Source: Lactococcus garvieae (GTDB lineage Bacteria > Bacillota > Bacilli > Lactobacillales > Streptococcaceae). Taken from it: a stretch of 64,000 nt of DNA. The translations under genes and the position numbers were made by a program. Under the pieces are notes generated by a model. It ran no database searches, was not told the origin of the DNA, and saw nothing but the letters and a program-made list of their open reading frames with translations. The stretch is taken from contig NZ_CP065691.1 in the NCBI RefSeq assembly GCF_016027715.1, positions 682,001-746,000 on the forward strand. Reading direction: 5' to 3'. Positions 1-8,227 of the stretch are shown piece by piece; the first letter of the stretch is position 1; each line of letters opens with the position of its first letter.

Positions 1-77
1 TCCCAAGCAACAGGCACCACAATGGAAAGTAAAAGGATGTCAAACACTATAAGTATAAATTTCTTTCCAGATGACAC
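1..77 (-). CDS. N-terminus of a membrane protein, probably AmaP (cut by window edge)
   Basis: A GTG start at 77 follows an AGGAGG Shine-Dalgarno (complement of 82-87) and opens a reading frame that leaves the window at base 1. The 25 visible residues begin MSSGKKFILIVFDILLL, a short basic start followed by a hydrophobic stretch, as in the alkaline-shock membrane anchor AmaP. It lies 26 bp downstream of a glsB-type gene on the same strand; in many Firmicutes glsB, amaP and asp23 genes are neighbours. The identity is inferred from this context and the N-terminal hydrophobicity; only a fragment is available. Confidence 0.5.
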   Translation of the reverse strand, partial: MSSGKKFILIVFDILLLSIVVPVAW

Positions 78-103
78 AGGGCCTCCTTTCTAGATTCTTT
101 AAC

Positions 104-346
104 TCAATGATTCATTTTTGCAAGCACGAAGGAAACTACAGCAACGACGATTACTGCCCCAATGATTGAGGGGATAAGTGCCATTCCGGCTAAAGAAGGG
201 CCCCAGCTTCCTAAGAGTGCTTGACCAACTGCAGAACCGACAAGCCCTGCTAAGATGTTCGCGATCCAACCCATTGAACCGCCTTTGTGAGTAATTGCTC
301 CCGCAATCACACCAATAATAGCTCCGACAATTAACGACCAAATCAT
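104..346 (-). CDS. GlsB/YeaQ/YmgE family stress membrane protein, copy 1
   Basis: An 80-residue, almost wholly hydrophobic protein with three predicted membrane segments and the glycine-rich pattern of the transglycosylase-associated (GlsB/YeaQ/YmgE) family, beginning MIWSLIVGAIIGVIAGAITH and containing GWIANILAGLVGS. These small membrane proteins are linked to general stress responses; their biochemical role is unknown. A GAGGTGG ribosome site precedes the ATG. It probably heads an operon with the gene running off the left edge. A close paralogue lies in opposite orientation at 1709-1951, so the two form an inverted gene-sized repeat. Family assignment is firm, function is not. Confidence 0.88.
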   Translation of the reverse strand: MIWSLIVGAIIGVIAGAITHKGGSMGWIANILAGLVGSAVGQALLGSWGPSLAGMALIPSIIGAVIVVAVVSFVLAKMNH

Positions 347-602
347 AAACCACCTCTTTTCTAGTATGCTCTTACATACGCTTCTAATAATAATCTAACA
401 CATCTCGAAAACGCATTCAAATAATTTGTCTTGTTATTTTAGAATAATCAAGGATAAAGCTTATGTTAAAACTATAAGATGGAATGTTCCGAAGATTCGC
501 AAAATAAATTATTAGGATTAAAAAAATAAAAGTGATAGAATAATGTAAGGGTATTCATTTTTTAACAAAAGTCACTCAAGTATTAGAAAGAAGGAGAAAA
601 AT

Positions 603-1532
603 ATGATACTAGGTTTTATTAAAGCAAACTTTCCAGGAGAACGACGTGTTCCATTACTACCAAAAGACATTGTTGATTTTGATAATCAATTGCTAGTTGA
701 AACAGGCTTTGGGAGCTTATTAGACATTGATGATGCTGAATATGAGAAAGCTGGGTGTAAAATTTTATCCCGAGAAGAAGTATTTAAGCAATCAGATGCT
801 ATTTTTTCTTTGAAACTTATCCAGCCAAGCGACTATGATTACATCAAGAAAGGTCAATTAATTATCGGCTGGACGCATCCTTATGGCTCTGGTAAATCAT
901 TTATGAAAGATCAAGCTTACCCTAAAGAGCTTATTGTTGTGGATTTAGATAATCGTTACCCAGCGATTTATTATAAAGATGAGGTTATTAGAACGAATCT
1001 GCCTTCAGGAATACTCGAACGTAATAGTTTTTATGCAGGATATGCGGGCGTTCTCGATGCCTTGCTTAAATTTGGGATTTTGCCTGATGAAAGTACTAAA
1101 ATTGCCGTACTTGGTTCCGGCAATGTTTCGCAAGGTGCGTTTCATGGTATTTCAAAATTTTCTTCAAATGTAAAAATGTACTATAGACGGACATTGCCAG
1201 TATTTAAGGAAAGTTTTTCTTCTTATGACATAATCGTAAACGGGATAGAAATAAGTGCTGGAAGCGAACCAATCTTGTCTTTAGATGATCAAAAGCATCT
1301 CAAAAAAGGTACTTTTATCATAGATACAGCAGCCGATGCAGGGAATACAATCGAAGCCAATCACTTTACCTCAATGGGGGATTCAATATACGAAAAAGAT
1401 GGCATTTATTATTACTGTGTACCAAATACACCCTCAATTGCATACAGAAACGTAAGTGCATTAATAAGCAAACAGCTCAGTAAATATGTTTTTAAAGACA
1501 ATGTGGATGTTTTTAAAAAGGCAATAAAATAA
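603..1532 (+). CDS. ceo: N5-(1-carboxyethyl)-L-ornithine synthase
   Basis: 309 residues, close to the 313 of the enzyme described from Lactococcus lactis, which reductively condenses pyruvate with the side-chain amine of ornithine (or lysine) using NADPH. It belongs to the alanine dehydrogenase/PNT-like dehydrogenases: the N-terminal half has the family's KANFPGERRVPLLP opening, and a Rossmann-type dinucleotide site, VLGSGNVSQGAF, lies near residue 170. A GAAGGAG ribosome site precedes the ATG. It is a single-gene unit between the two inverted glsB copies, so it may have been acquired or inverted with them. Confidence rests on the recognisable family sequence; substrate preference cannot be read. 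Confidence 0.85.
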   Translation: MILGFIKANFPGERRVPLLPKDIVDFDNQLLVETGFGSLLDIDDAEYEKAGCKILSREEVFKQSDAIFSLKLIQPSDYDYIKKGQLIIGWTHPYGSGKSFMKDQAYPKELIVVDLDNRYPAIYYKDEVIRTNLPSGILERNSFYAGYAGVLDALLKFGILPDESTKIAVLGSGNVSQGAFHGISKFSSNVKMYYRRTLPVFKESFSSYDIIVNGIEISAGSEPILSLDDQKHLKKGTFIIDTAADAGNTIEANHFTSMGDSIYEKDGIYYYCVPNTPSIAYRNVSALISKQLSKYVFKDNVDVFKKAIK

Positions 1533-1708
1533 CTCTGTAAACTAAGCAAAACATAATCCAATAGTACAGGTTATCGTACAGAAATATACGCATGAAAATA
1601 TAATTTATTATTTGCTCATAAAATAATAAACAACTTATTTGTAGGAAGATTATGTATTTGTTAAAATGAATATGTTATTAAATTATAATAAAAGAAAGAG
1701 GTATTTTT

Positions 1709-1951
1709 ATGATTTGGTCATTAATTGTCGGAGCTATTATTGGTGTGATTGCAGGAGCTCTCACTCACAAAGGCGGATCTATGGGATGGATCGCAAACAT
1801 CTTGGCAGGGCTTGTTGGTTCTGCGGTTGGTCAAGCACTCTTAGGTAGCTGGGGCCCTTCTTTAGCCGGAATGGCGCTTATCCCCTCAATCATTGGGGCA
1901 GTAATCGTCGTAGTGGTTGTATCTTTCTTCTTAGGAAAAATGAAAGACTAA
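1709..1951 (+). CDS. GlsB/YeaQ/YmgE family stress membrane protein, copy 2
   Basis: An 80-residue paralogue of the protein at 104-346, nearly identical except for the last ten residues (ends FFLGKMKD instead of FVLAKMNH) and a few internal changes. The DNA is also highly similar but with many third-position differences, so the duplication is not recent. AAAGAGG precedes the ATG. It is followed by a strong terminator at 2012-2038, making it a single-gene unit. The same stress-membrane family role is expected, but nothing in the sequence shows how it is induced. Confidence 0.88.
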   Translation: MIWSLIVGAIIGVIAGALTHKGGSMGWIANILAGLVGSAVGQALLGSWGPSLAGMALIPSIIGAVIVVVVVSFFLGKMKD

Positions 1952-2011
1952 AGTTTACTATGTGTCTAGGAACGAAGTTTCTATAGATGATAAGCAGCAA
2001 AACATAATTAT

Positions 2012-2038
2012 AAAGTGCTCCGAAGGAGCGCTTTTTTT
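2012..2038 (+). terminator. Rho-independent terminator after glsB copy 2
   Basis: Ten-base stem (AAAGTGCTCC / GGAGCGCTTT, one T-G pair) with a GAA loop, followed by a run of T. It lies 60 bp after the glsB-type stop codon. Confidence 0.9.
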
Positions 2039-2215
2039 GACAAACTGAGAAGAAAATTTATATAAAAACATGCTATAATCACAATAATATAAGCATTTAT
2101 CAGAAGGAAGAAGAACTGTAACTGAGATACAATCAATTAAAAAAATGCCTTTAAAAGCTAAGTGAGATTTGCGGGAAAGTATTCAATATTTGGTAAATGA
2201 GAGGTTCGTTAATTT

Positions 2216-2809
2216 ATGGAAAATAAAAATTTTTTAGATACAATAAGTAAAAGTACAATTGAGACAGCAAAAAGTCTACTAGGAATGAGACTCTTATGGA
2301 AAAGAGATGGTGAGACTCAAATTCTTGGCAATATTGTCGAAACCGAGGCCTATCTTGGCACTCTCGATAGTGCATGCCATAGTTTTAATGGTAAAAGAAC
2401 ACCTCGAAATGAATCTATGTATCTTTCTTCTGGACACTGGTATGTGTACCAGATTCATGGTCACTTTATGTTAAATCTAGTAACTATGGGGGAAAATGAG
2501 CCAGAGGCCGTTTTAATTCGTGCAGTTCAATCACATATTCCGACAATGGATGTTAGTGGACCTGGAAAATTAACCAAAGCATTTGGAATAACTAAAGCGT
2601 TAGATGGGCAACATTTTACTGACTCAACTTTAACTTTGGAAACAGATAAAATTCCAAAAGAAATAGTAAGCCGAAAGAGGATTGGAATAACCTGTACGGA
2701 TGAATGGAGAGATGAACCCTTGGGGTTTTATGTAAAAGGAAACTCTCAAGTTTCTCGAATCTCAAAAAAAGAAATTCTACAGGATGATTTGAAGACCTGG
2801 AAAGAGTGA
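2216..2809 (+). CDS. 3-methyladenine DNA glycosylase (AAG/MPG type)
   Basis: 197 residues of the AAG/MPG family, which removes alkylated or deaminated purines by base flipping and starts base excision repair. The family core is visible: ETEAYLGTLDSACHSFNGK (the glutamate activates water for glycosidic cleavage), RTPRNESMY, then the NLVT and EAVLIRA strands. Length is typical of bacterial members. The ATG at 2216 has a rather distant GAGAGG upstream. It stands alone between terminators at 2012 and 2955. Confidence 0.88.
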   Translation: MENKNFLDTISKSTIETAKSLLGMRLLWKRDGETQILGNIVETEAYLGTLDSACHSFNGKRTPRNESMYLSSGHWYVYQIHGHFMLNLVTMGENEPEAVLIRAVQSHIPTMDVSGPGKLTKAFGITKALDGQHFTDSTLTLETDKIPKEIVSRKRIGITCTDEWRDEPLGFYVKGNSQVSRISKKEILQDDLKTWKE

Positions 2810-2954
2810 TTAATTTTAGCCAATCTTTCTCCATATTTCAAAATCGTCCCCGAAGCTTTTGGAGTAATAAATAGGAGGTGAAATACCTAAATCTCCTTAA
2901 AGTTGTGTCTCTGCTAGAATAAAACCACATACTATTTTGGAAAAATAAAATCAT

Positions 2955-2990
2955 AAAAAGCTCTCCGCAAACATTGCGGAGAGCTTTTTA
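2955..2990 (+). terminator. Rho-independent terminator after the DNA glycosylase gene
   Basis: Long perfect stem AAAGCTCTCCGCAA / TTGCGGAGAGCTTT with a 3-base loop and a T tract. It isolates the glycosylase gene from the accessory Sec operon downstream. Confidence 0.92.
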
Positions 2991-3073
2991 TGTGTAGATA
3001 AATAGTAGTACCTTTTATACAAAAATAAAAAGGCTAAAATGAGACTAAAAGGTAGTTTAATCTATCAAATGTT

Positions 3074-3104
3074 TGTCAATAAAATTTAGGTTTTTCGGAC
3101 ATAT
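3074..3104 (-). repeat. Left dif-like inverted repeat upstream of secA2
   Basis: Bases 3074-3099 form a 26-bp inverted repeat, with one mismatch, against 3296-3321. Read on the minus strand, the 31-bp window contains TCCGAAAAAC and AATTTTATTGA and matches about 24 of 31 positions of the streptococcal/lactococcal dif consensus as I recall it. It sits between the glycosylase terminator and the adhesin-export operon. It could be a remnant recombination site, one end of an invertible segment, or the end of a small non-autonomous element; there is no obvious target duplication. Confidence 0.55.
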
Positions 3105-3288
3105 CCTAGAGTATTTTATATAGAATACCTGATGTTTTTATACATATTCAATTACTATGTACAAAAAAGAACGTTTCTATAATATACTTATTTAATTTTC
3201 AAGTCAAGTAATTCGACTTATTTTATTTTATCATAAAAAAATAAAATTTTATTCACATATTTAGGGGGAATTAGTAGATGTTTCTCGT

Positions 3289-3294
3289 TATAAT
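3289..3294 (+). promoter_or_regulatory. Candidate -10 box for the secA2 operon
   Basis: A perfect TATAAT lies 46 bp upstream of the secA2 ATG, just inside the right arm of the inverted repeat. No good -35 hexamer is seen at the expected spacing, so the promoter is weak, activator-dependent or elsewhere. If the segment between the repeats inverted, this element would point away from secA2. Confidence 0.4.
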
Positions 3295-3321
3295 CTCCGA
3301 AAAACCTAAATTTTACTGACA
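3291..3321 (+). repeat. Right dif-like inverted repeat upstream of secA2
   Basis: Partner of the repeat at 3074-3104. It carries TCCGAAAAACCTAAATTTT and then ACTGACA, in the same orientation as the true dif at 22379-22409, matching roughly 20-21 of 31 positions. It overlaps the candidate -10 box of secA2. Confidence 0.5.
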
Positions 3322-3339
3322 TATTATAAATAAATAGAA

Positions 3340-5679
3340 ATGAATAAAATGAGATACACTAAAATATTAAAAAAAGTGAATCAACTATCTCCCGTGATGG
3401 CTGGTAAAACAGATAGTCAATTAGAAGAGATTGCTTTGTCAATAAAAAAATCTACTGAATTAAAAGAAAAACGGGATAAAGTAATGATTGAAGCATTTGC
3501 TTTAGTAAGGGAAGTAGATAAAAGAATTTTGGGACTTTATCCAACAAACGAACAAGTTTACGCAGCTATTGCAATTTATTTTGGAAATATAGTTGAGATG
3601 AAAACGGGTGAAGGGAAAAGCTTAGTAGCAACAATGCCCTTGTATTTGAAAGCTCTTTATGAAGGAACTGTATTTTTAATTACTACAAATGATTATTTAG
3701 CTAAACGAGATTTTTTGAAGTTTTGCAAAGTATATGAATACCTTGGTTTAAAGGCGGCGGATGGGACTAATGAGGCTGAAGAAGCAGAATTTAATTTTAC
3801 GAGAAAAAAGCAAATATACTCAGCAGATATTGTATATCTTTCTAACTCAACTTTTGGATTTGACTTTTTGATTAATGGTCTTGTTGAAAGGCAAGAAGAT
3901 ACCTTCCTTCCTGAGCTAAAATTTGCACTTTTAGATGAAGTAGATGAGATTTTATTAGATAGTGCTCAAATGCCTTTAATTATCTCTGGTGCCCCAAAGG
4001 TACAATCAAATTATTTTCAAATTTCTAATGATTTTATAGAGATACTACAAGAAGAAATTGACTATTCTTTAGATGAAGAGTCAACTAATGTATGGCTCAC
4101 AGAAAAAGGAATCGAAAAAGCGAAACACTATTTTTCAATTCCAAATCTGTTAGAAGTAGAAAACTATCAAATATATCAGCATATTATTTTAGCTTTAAAA
4201 GCGCATCGTATTTTAAAAAAAGAGCGAGATTATCTCGTGGAAGATGGAAAAGTAAAGCTCTTAGATAGAAAAGATGGACGGATTTTAAAGGGAACTAACT
4301 TACAGAGTGGTTTACATCAAGCGGTTCAAGCTAAAGAGAGGGTAGAGATTACTCCTGAAACCCAAACGATTTCTTCTATTACATACCAAAATTTATTTAG
4401 ACAATTTAAGCAAATATCAGGTATGTCTGGTACAGCTAAAGTTTCAGAAGGCGAATTTATTGAAACCTATAATTTACCTGTGAAAAAAGTAAATACACAC
4501 AAAAAAAATATAAGAATTGATTATCCTTCTCAAATATATCCCAATTTTAAATCAAAAACTGAAGCTGTTCTTGCGAAAATACAAGAACTTTACAGTGAAG
4601 GACGTCCTGTCTTAGTTATAACAGGTTCTTTGGATGCATCAGAATTGATTTCAACCCATCTATTAAATCTCGGAATTCCCCATAATATACTAAATGCAAA
4701 AAGCAGCGTTAAAGAAGCACAAATTATAAAAGAAGCTGGGAAAATTAATGCAGTCACTGTTTCAACAGCCATGGCAGGCCGAGGAACAGATATACAAATG
4801 ACCTCAGGTGCTATTCAAAGAGGAGGGTTAGCAGTTATAATTAGCGAACGAATGCCTAATAAACGAATAGAAATGCAAGCTAGAGGACGTGCAGGACGTC
4901 AGGGAGAACCAGGATCTAGTTACTCTTTTGAATCGCTAGAAGATGAGATTGTAAAGCTTTATGTACAAGAAAGTGTTCAGCGATATTACGATCATCATTG
5001 GAAGAGCAATAAGCAAATAAAGAGTAGACGCATTAAACGCTATCTGGAACGAGCACAAAAACTGTCTGAAGACAGAGCTTATACTGAGCGGAAGAAGGCT
5101 TTACAATATGATGAAGTATTAAGATTACAAAAAAGGCAGATAGATCAAGCACGAAGAAAAATCATAGAATTAGAGGATGTTTCCACTGCCTTAAGCATAG
5201 TATCAAGGGTACTCGAAATTGTTATTAATAAAAGTATAGTTGAGGAGAAATTAAATACTTATAGAGAAATAAAGCGATTTATCCTAGATAATATTGATTA
5301 TAATTTCAAAGGTGAGAATGAAAAACATACCAGTTCGGTTGAAGAAGTTTCAATAGTTATCAATGAAGTATTTAAAAATAATATTAAGAAAAAGAAAATA
5401 AGAATTAGAGATGATGAAGCTTTTTTGCAATATTTAAAAATTTCAATTTTGAAAGCTATTGATGTTTCATGGAGCCAACAAGTCGATGCGCTCAATCAAT
5501 TACGCTTTATCGTTCAATCTAGAACAAGCGCACAAAAACATCCCATTTTAGAATACGAGCAGGAAGCGATGAGAAGTTATGATTTGATGCGGAATGAAAT
5601 AACCAAGCTGATTTTGAAAAACGTAAGTTTGAGCTTATTAGATATTAAAAATAGTGAATTAGTGGTTACTTTTCCATAG
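3340..5679 (+). CDS. secA2: Accessory Sec ATPase SecA2
   Basis: 779 residues, shorter than a housekeeping SecA and lacking its C-terminal zinc-binding tail, as usual for SecA2 of adhesin loci. Visible motifs are Walker A MKTGEGKS (87-94), Walker B LLDEVDE (about 197-203), AGRGTD (about 478) and the arginine-finger segment QARGRAGRQGEPGSS (about 513). It powers export of the serine-rich repeat glycoprotein through SecY2 with Asp1-3. It is the first gene of the operon, with gtf3 starting 14 bp after its stop. The start has almost no Shine-Dalgarno; a second ATG three codons later is possible. Identity is firm from motifs and context. Confidence 0.95.
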   Translation: MNKMRYTKILKKVNQLSPVMAGKTDSQLEEIALSIKKSTELKEKRDKVMIEAFALVREVDKRILGLYPTNEQVYAAIAIYFGNIVEMKTGEGKSLVATMPLYLKALYEGTVFLITTNDYLAKRDFLKFCKVYEYLGLKAADGTNEAEEAEFNFTRKKQIYSADIVYLSNSTFGFDFLINGLVERQEDTFLPELKFALLDEVDEILLDSAQMPLIISGAPKVQSNYFQISNDFIEILQEEIDYSLDEESTNVWLTEKGIEKAKHYFSIPNLLEVENYQIYQHIILALKAHRILKKERDYLVEDGKVKLLDRKDGRILKGTNLQSGLHQAVQAKERVEITPETQTISSITYQNLFRQFKQISGMSGTAKVSEGEFIETYNLPVKKVNTHKKNIRIDYPSQIYPNFKSKTEAVLAKIQELYSEGRPVLVITGSLDASELISTHLLNLGIPHNILNAKSSVKEAQIIKEAGKINAVTVSTAMAGRGTDIQMTSGAIQRGGLAVIISERMPNKRIEMQARGRAGRQGEPGSSYSFESLEDEIVKLYVQESVQRYYDHHWKSNKQIKSRRIKRYLERAQKLSEDRAYTERKKALQYDEVLRLQKRQIDQARRKIIELEDVSTALSIVSRVLEIVINKSIVEEKLNTYREIKRFILDNIDYNFKGENEKHTSSVEEVSIVINEVFKNNIKKKKIRIRDDEAFLQYLKISILKAIDVSWSQQVDALNQLRFIVQSRTSAQKHPILEYEQEAMRSYDLMRNEITKLILKNVSLSLLDIKNSELVVTFP

Positions 5680-5693
5680 AAAGAGGATTAAGT

Positions 5694-6701
5694 GTGTTGA
5701 AAAAGTATATTACGAATTTGTATGGACAGAGTGAGAGTAGCACAGCGATGCTAGCACAAAATACAGTAACAAAAATTGCGGAAAATGATGGATACTCTGA
5801 GATTCGTATTCAAGCTTATCCAGTGCAAGAAAGTGATACAGAAGTAGAAAAAGAAAAACGTATTGAAGGAATTTTATCAGGTATCCCAAAAGAAAGTTTA
5901 CTTATTGTACAACTGCCTACGTGGAACGGTATTGCTTTTGATGAAGTGTTTTTAAAAAAAGCTAGAGAAAAAACAAATCATCTCGTTATTTTCATCCATG
6001 ATTTTGTCCCACTCATGTTTGTAAATAATGAATATTTATTTGAGCGTTATTTACTTGCTTATAATTTTGCAGATTTAGTGATTGTTCCCTCTAAAAAAAT
6101 GGAAGAAATTCTACGTGGACGAGGGCTTAACACAGTGACAATAATTCAAAGTATTTGGGATCATATTGTTTCTTTACAACTGGATCACTATCCTCAATTT
6201 TACCGTAAGATTAAATTTATTGGGAATAGTTCAAGGTTTCCGTTTGTAGGAAATTGGAAAAGTGATTTAGAACTAGAAGTATTTAGTCAAGGAAATATAA
6301 AAGCAGATGGGTTTTTAACATTGAAAGGATGGTTACCTGATGATCAATTGTTGAGAGAGCTTAATAGAGGTGGTTTTGGCTTAGTATGGAGTGAAAATAT
6401 TGAGAATCAATATGAAAGGGAATATTCTGAAATGAATGTTTCTCATAAATTTAGCACATATCTAGCAGCTGGTTTACCAATCATAGTAAATAAAGGACTT
6501 GCAAAGGAAGAATTTGTAAGGAAGTATGGCTTAGGTTTAGTAGTGGAAAACTTAGAAGAGGCAATAAATCACGTAAAAACTATGACACCAAGAGAATATC
6601 AAGCTTATATAACAAATGTGAGGAAGGTTTCATATTTAATCAAAGAGGGGTACTTTACTAAACAATTACTCCTTGATATTCAGAAAGAGTTATTTCTATA
6701 G
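5694..6701 (+). CDS. gtf3: Gtf3/Nss-like glucosyltransferase of the adhesin locus
   Basis: 335 residues resembling Gtf3 (Nss), the cytosolic enzyme that adds a second sugar (glucose in Streptococcus parasanguinis) to GlcNAc-modified serine-rich adhesins. The N-terminus KKYITNLYGQ and the later FIHDFVPLMF and LAAGLPIIVNKGLA segments fit the GT-B fold of that family; the last resembles the nucleotide-sugar end of the site. The start is GTG with AGAGG seven bases upstream; a TTG follows immediately. It lies between secA2 and gtfA with 11-14 bp gaps, so it is co-transcribed. The sugar it transfers here cannot be deduced. Confidence 0.85.
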   Translation: MLKKYITNLYGQSESSTAMLAQNTVTKIAENDGYSEIRIQAYPVQESDTEVEKEKRIEGILSGIPKESLLIVQLPTWNGIAFDEVFLKKAREKTNHLVIFIHDFVPLMFVNNEYLFERYLLAYNFADLVIVPSKKMEEILRGRGLNTVTIIQSIWDHIVSLQLDHYPQFYRKIKFIGNSSRFPFVGNWKSDLELEVFSQGNIKADGFLTLKGWLPDDQLLRELNRGGFGLVWSENIENQYEREYSEMNVSHKFSTYLAAGLPIIVNKGLAKEEFVRKYGLGLVVENLEEAINHVKTMTPREYQAYITNVRKVSYLIKEGYFTKQLLLDIQKELFL

Positions 6702-6712
6702 GGGAGCAAGTT

Positions 6713-8227
6713 ATGACAATCTATAACTTTAATTTAGGTATTGGCTGGGCAAGCAGTGGAGTTGAGTATGCCCAAGCATACCGTGCCAATATTTTTCGGG
6801 AAAATGGTCAAAAAGCCAAATTTATTTTTATGGATATGTTTCATGAAAATATTGAGCCAATGACAAAAAATATGGGATTCAAAGATGACGAAATCATTTG
6901 GTTTTATCAGTATTTTACTAATATTACCATTGGTCCTAATACATTTAGCATTGAGAAATTAAAAGAAAGTTTTTCTGGGGCTATTTCTCGCGTAGAAAAT
7001 AAGCAATGTGAAATCGTGTATTATTTTGAGAAACCGCATATGCGATTAACTGCTTATTTAGATAAATATAATCCCAAAATGGTTTATAAAACGGAGATGG
7101 TAGTTAATGGCAACTTGATTCAGAAAGATTATTACACTTCTACTAAGGTTTTTACAGAATATTTCAAACCAGTAAATAATCAAGCTAATCTCTATCAAAG
7201 GCGTTTTTTTAATGAAGACGGTTCAATAGCGTATGAGGAGCTTTTGAATGGAAAAGAGAGCTTGTTTATTTTCCCAGATAAGACAATATATTCTAAGGAA
7301 AACTTGCTTTTATATTTTATGCAATTACTTGAATTAAGTGAAAATGATACCGTCATTTTAGACCGTTCTACTCATATAGGACCCGAAATCTTAAAAGAAA
7401 AAGGAAGGGCTAAAATTGGAGTAGTCATCCACGCGGAACATTTTAATGAGTCCCTCACTAATAAAGAGAAGATTCTTTGGAATAATTATTACGAATATCA
7501 GTTTAAAAATGAAACTAGTATTGATTTTTTTGTCGTAGCAACAAATACACAAAAAACTATTTTAGAAGATCAGTTTTCAAAATATAAAAACCGTAAGATA
7601 AATGTTTATGAAATTCCCGTGGGAAGCCTTGATGAGTTGAAAAAGCAAGTAAAGCGTCAAGAGAATTCTTTGATTACTGCTTCACGTTTGGCTGGAGAAA
7701 AGCATCTTGATTGGCTAGTTCAAGCAGTGGTAAACGCAAAAAAATATATACCTAACCTTACATTAGATATCTATGGCCGTGGAGGAGAAGAGCAAAAACT
7801 AAAAGATTTAATTACAGAATTAGGAGCACAAGAATATATTGTACTAAAAGGACAGCAACAACTTAAAGAAGTTTATAAAAACTATACATCGTATGTTTCT
7901 GCATCAACTAGTGAAGGATTTGGGCTTACTCTTCTCGAAGCAGTTGGTTCAGGTTTAGGGATGGTAGGATTTGATGTTCGTTATGGTAATCAAACCTTCA
8001 TAAAAGAAGGTAAGAATGGATATTTAGCTGACTTTGTAAAAAATGACAGAGAACAAAATATCTTAAATTTAACGCGTGCTATAGTCCAACTTCAGAGAAA
8101 AGAAAAGAGGAACTTAGAGACTGTGCAGCACTATTCTTATAAGATTGCTTCTAAATATTTGACAAAGAATATACAACAAAAATGGTTAGAACTTGAAGGA
8201 GACTTGCATCATGATAAATCTATTTGA
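6713..8227 (+). CDS. gtfA: Accessory Sec O-GlcNAc transferase GtfA
   Basis: 504 residues matching GtfA, the catalytic subunit of the GtfA-GtfB complex that attaches GlcNAc to serine and threonine of the adhesin in the cytosol before export. The N-terminus MTIYNFNLGIGWASSGVEYAQAY is typical. A GT4-type EX7E motif is present as SEGFGLTLLEA (E401 and E409), and DIYGRGGEEQKL lies just before it. GGGGAGC precedes the ATG. Its last 17 bases overlap the preferred start of gtfB, consistent with coupled translation of the two subunits. Confidence 0.94.
   Translation: MTIYNFNLGIGWASSGVEYAQAYRANIFRENGQKAKFIFMDMFHENIEPMTKNMGFKDDEIIWFYQYFTNITIGPNTFSIEKLKESFSGAISRVENKQCEIVYYFEKPHMRLTAYLDKYNPKMVYKTEMVVNGNLIQKDYYTSTKVFTEYFKPVNNQANLYQRRFFNEDGSIAYEELLNGKESLFIFPDKTIYSKENLLLYFMQLLELSENDTVILDRSTHIGPEILKEKGRAKIGVVIHAEHFNESLTNKEKILWNNYYEYQFKNETSIDFFVVATNTQKTILEDQFSKYKNRKINVYEIPVGSLDELKKQVKRQENSLITASRLAGEKHLDWLVQAVVNAKKYIPNLTLDIYGRGGEEQKLKDLITELGAQEYIVLKGQQQLKEVYKNYTSYVSASTSEGFGLTLLEAVGSGLGMVGFDVRYGNQTFIKEGKNGYLADFVKNDREQNILNLTRAIVQLQRKEKRNLETVQHYSYKIASKYLTKNIQQKWLELEGDLHHDKSI

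Noticed and set aside
99-353. 84-codon frame overlapping glsB copy 1 (and the similar frame at 1666-1848)
   Set aside because: Same-strand shifted frames of the conserved glsB genes, present at both copies only because the DNA is duplicated; composition is untypical for a protein.
8193-8210. TTG start for gtfB
   Set aside because: It lies inside the Shine-Dalgarno that serves ATG 8211, and the family N-terminus begins at 8211.
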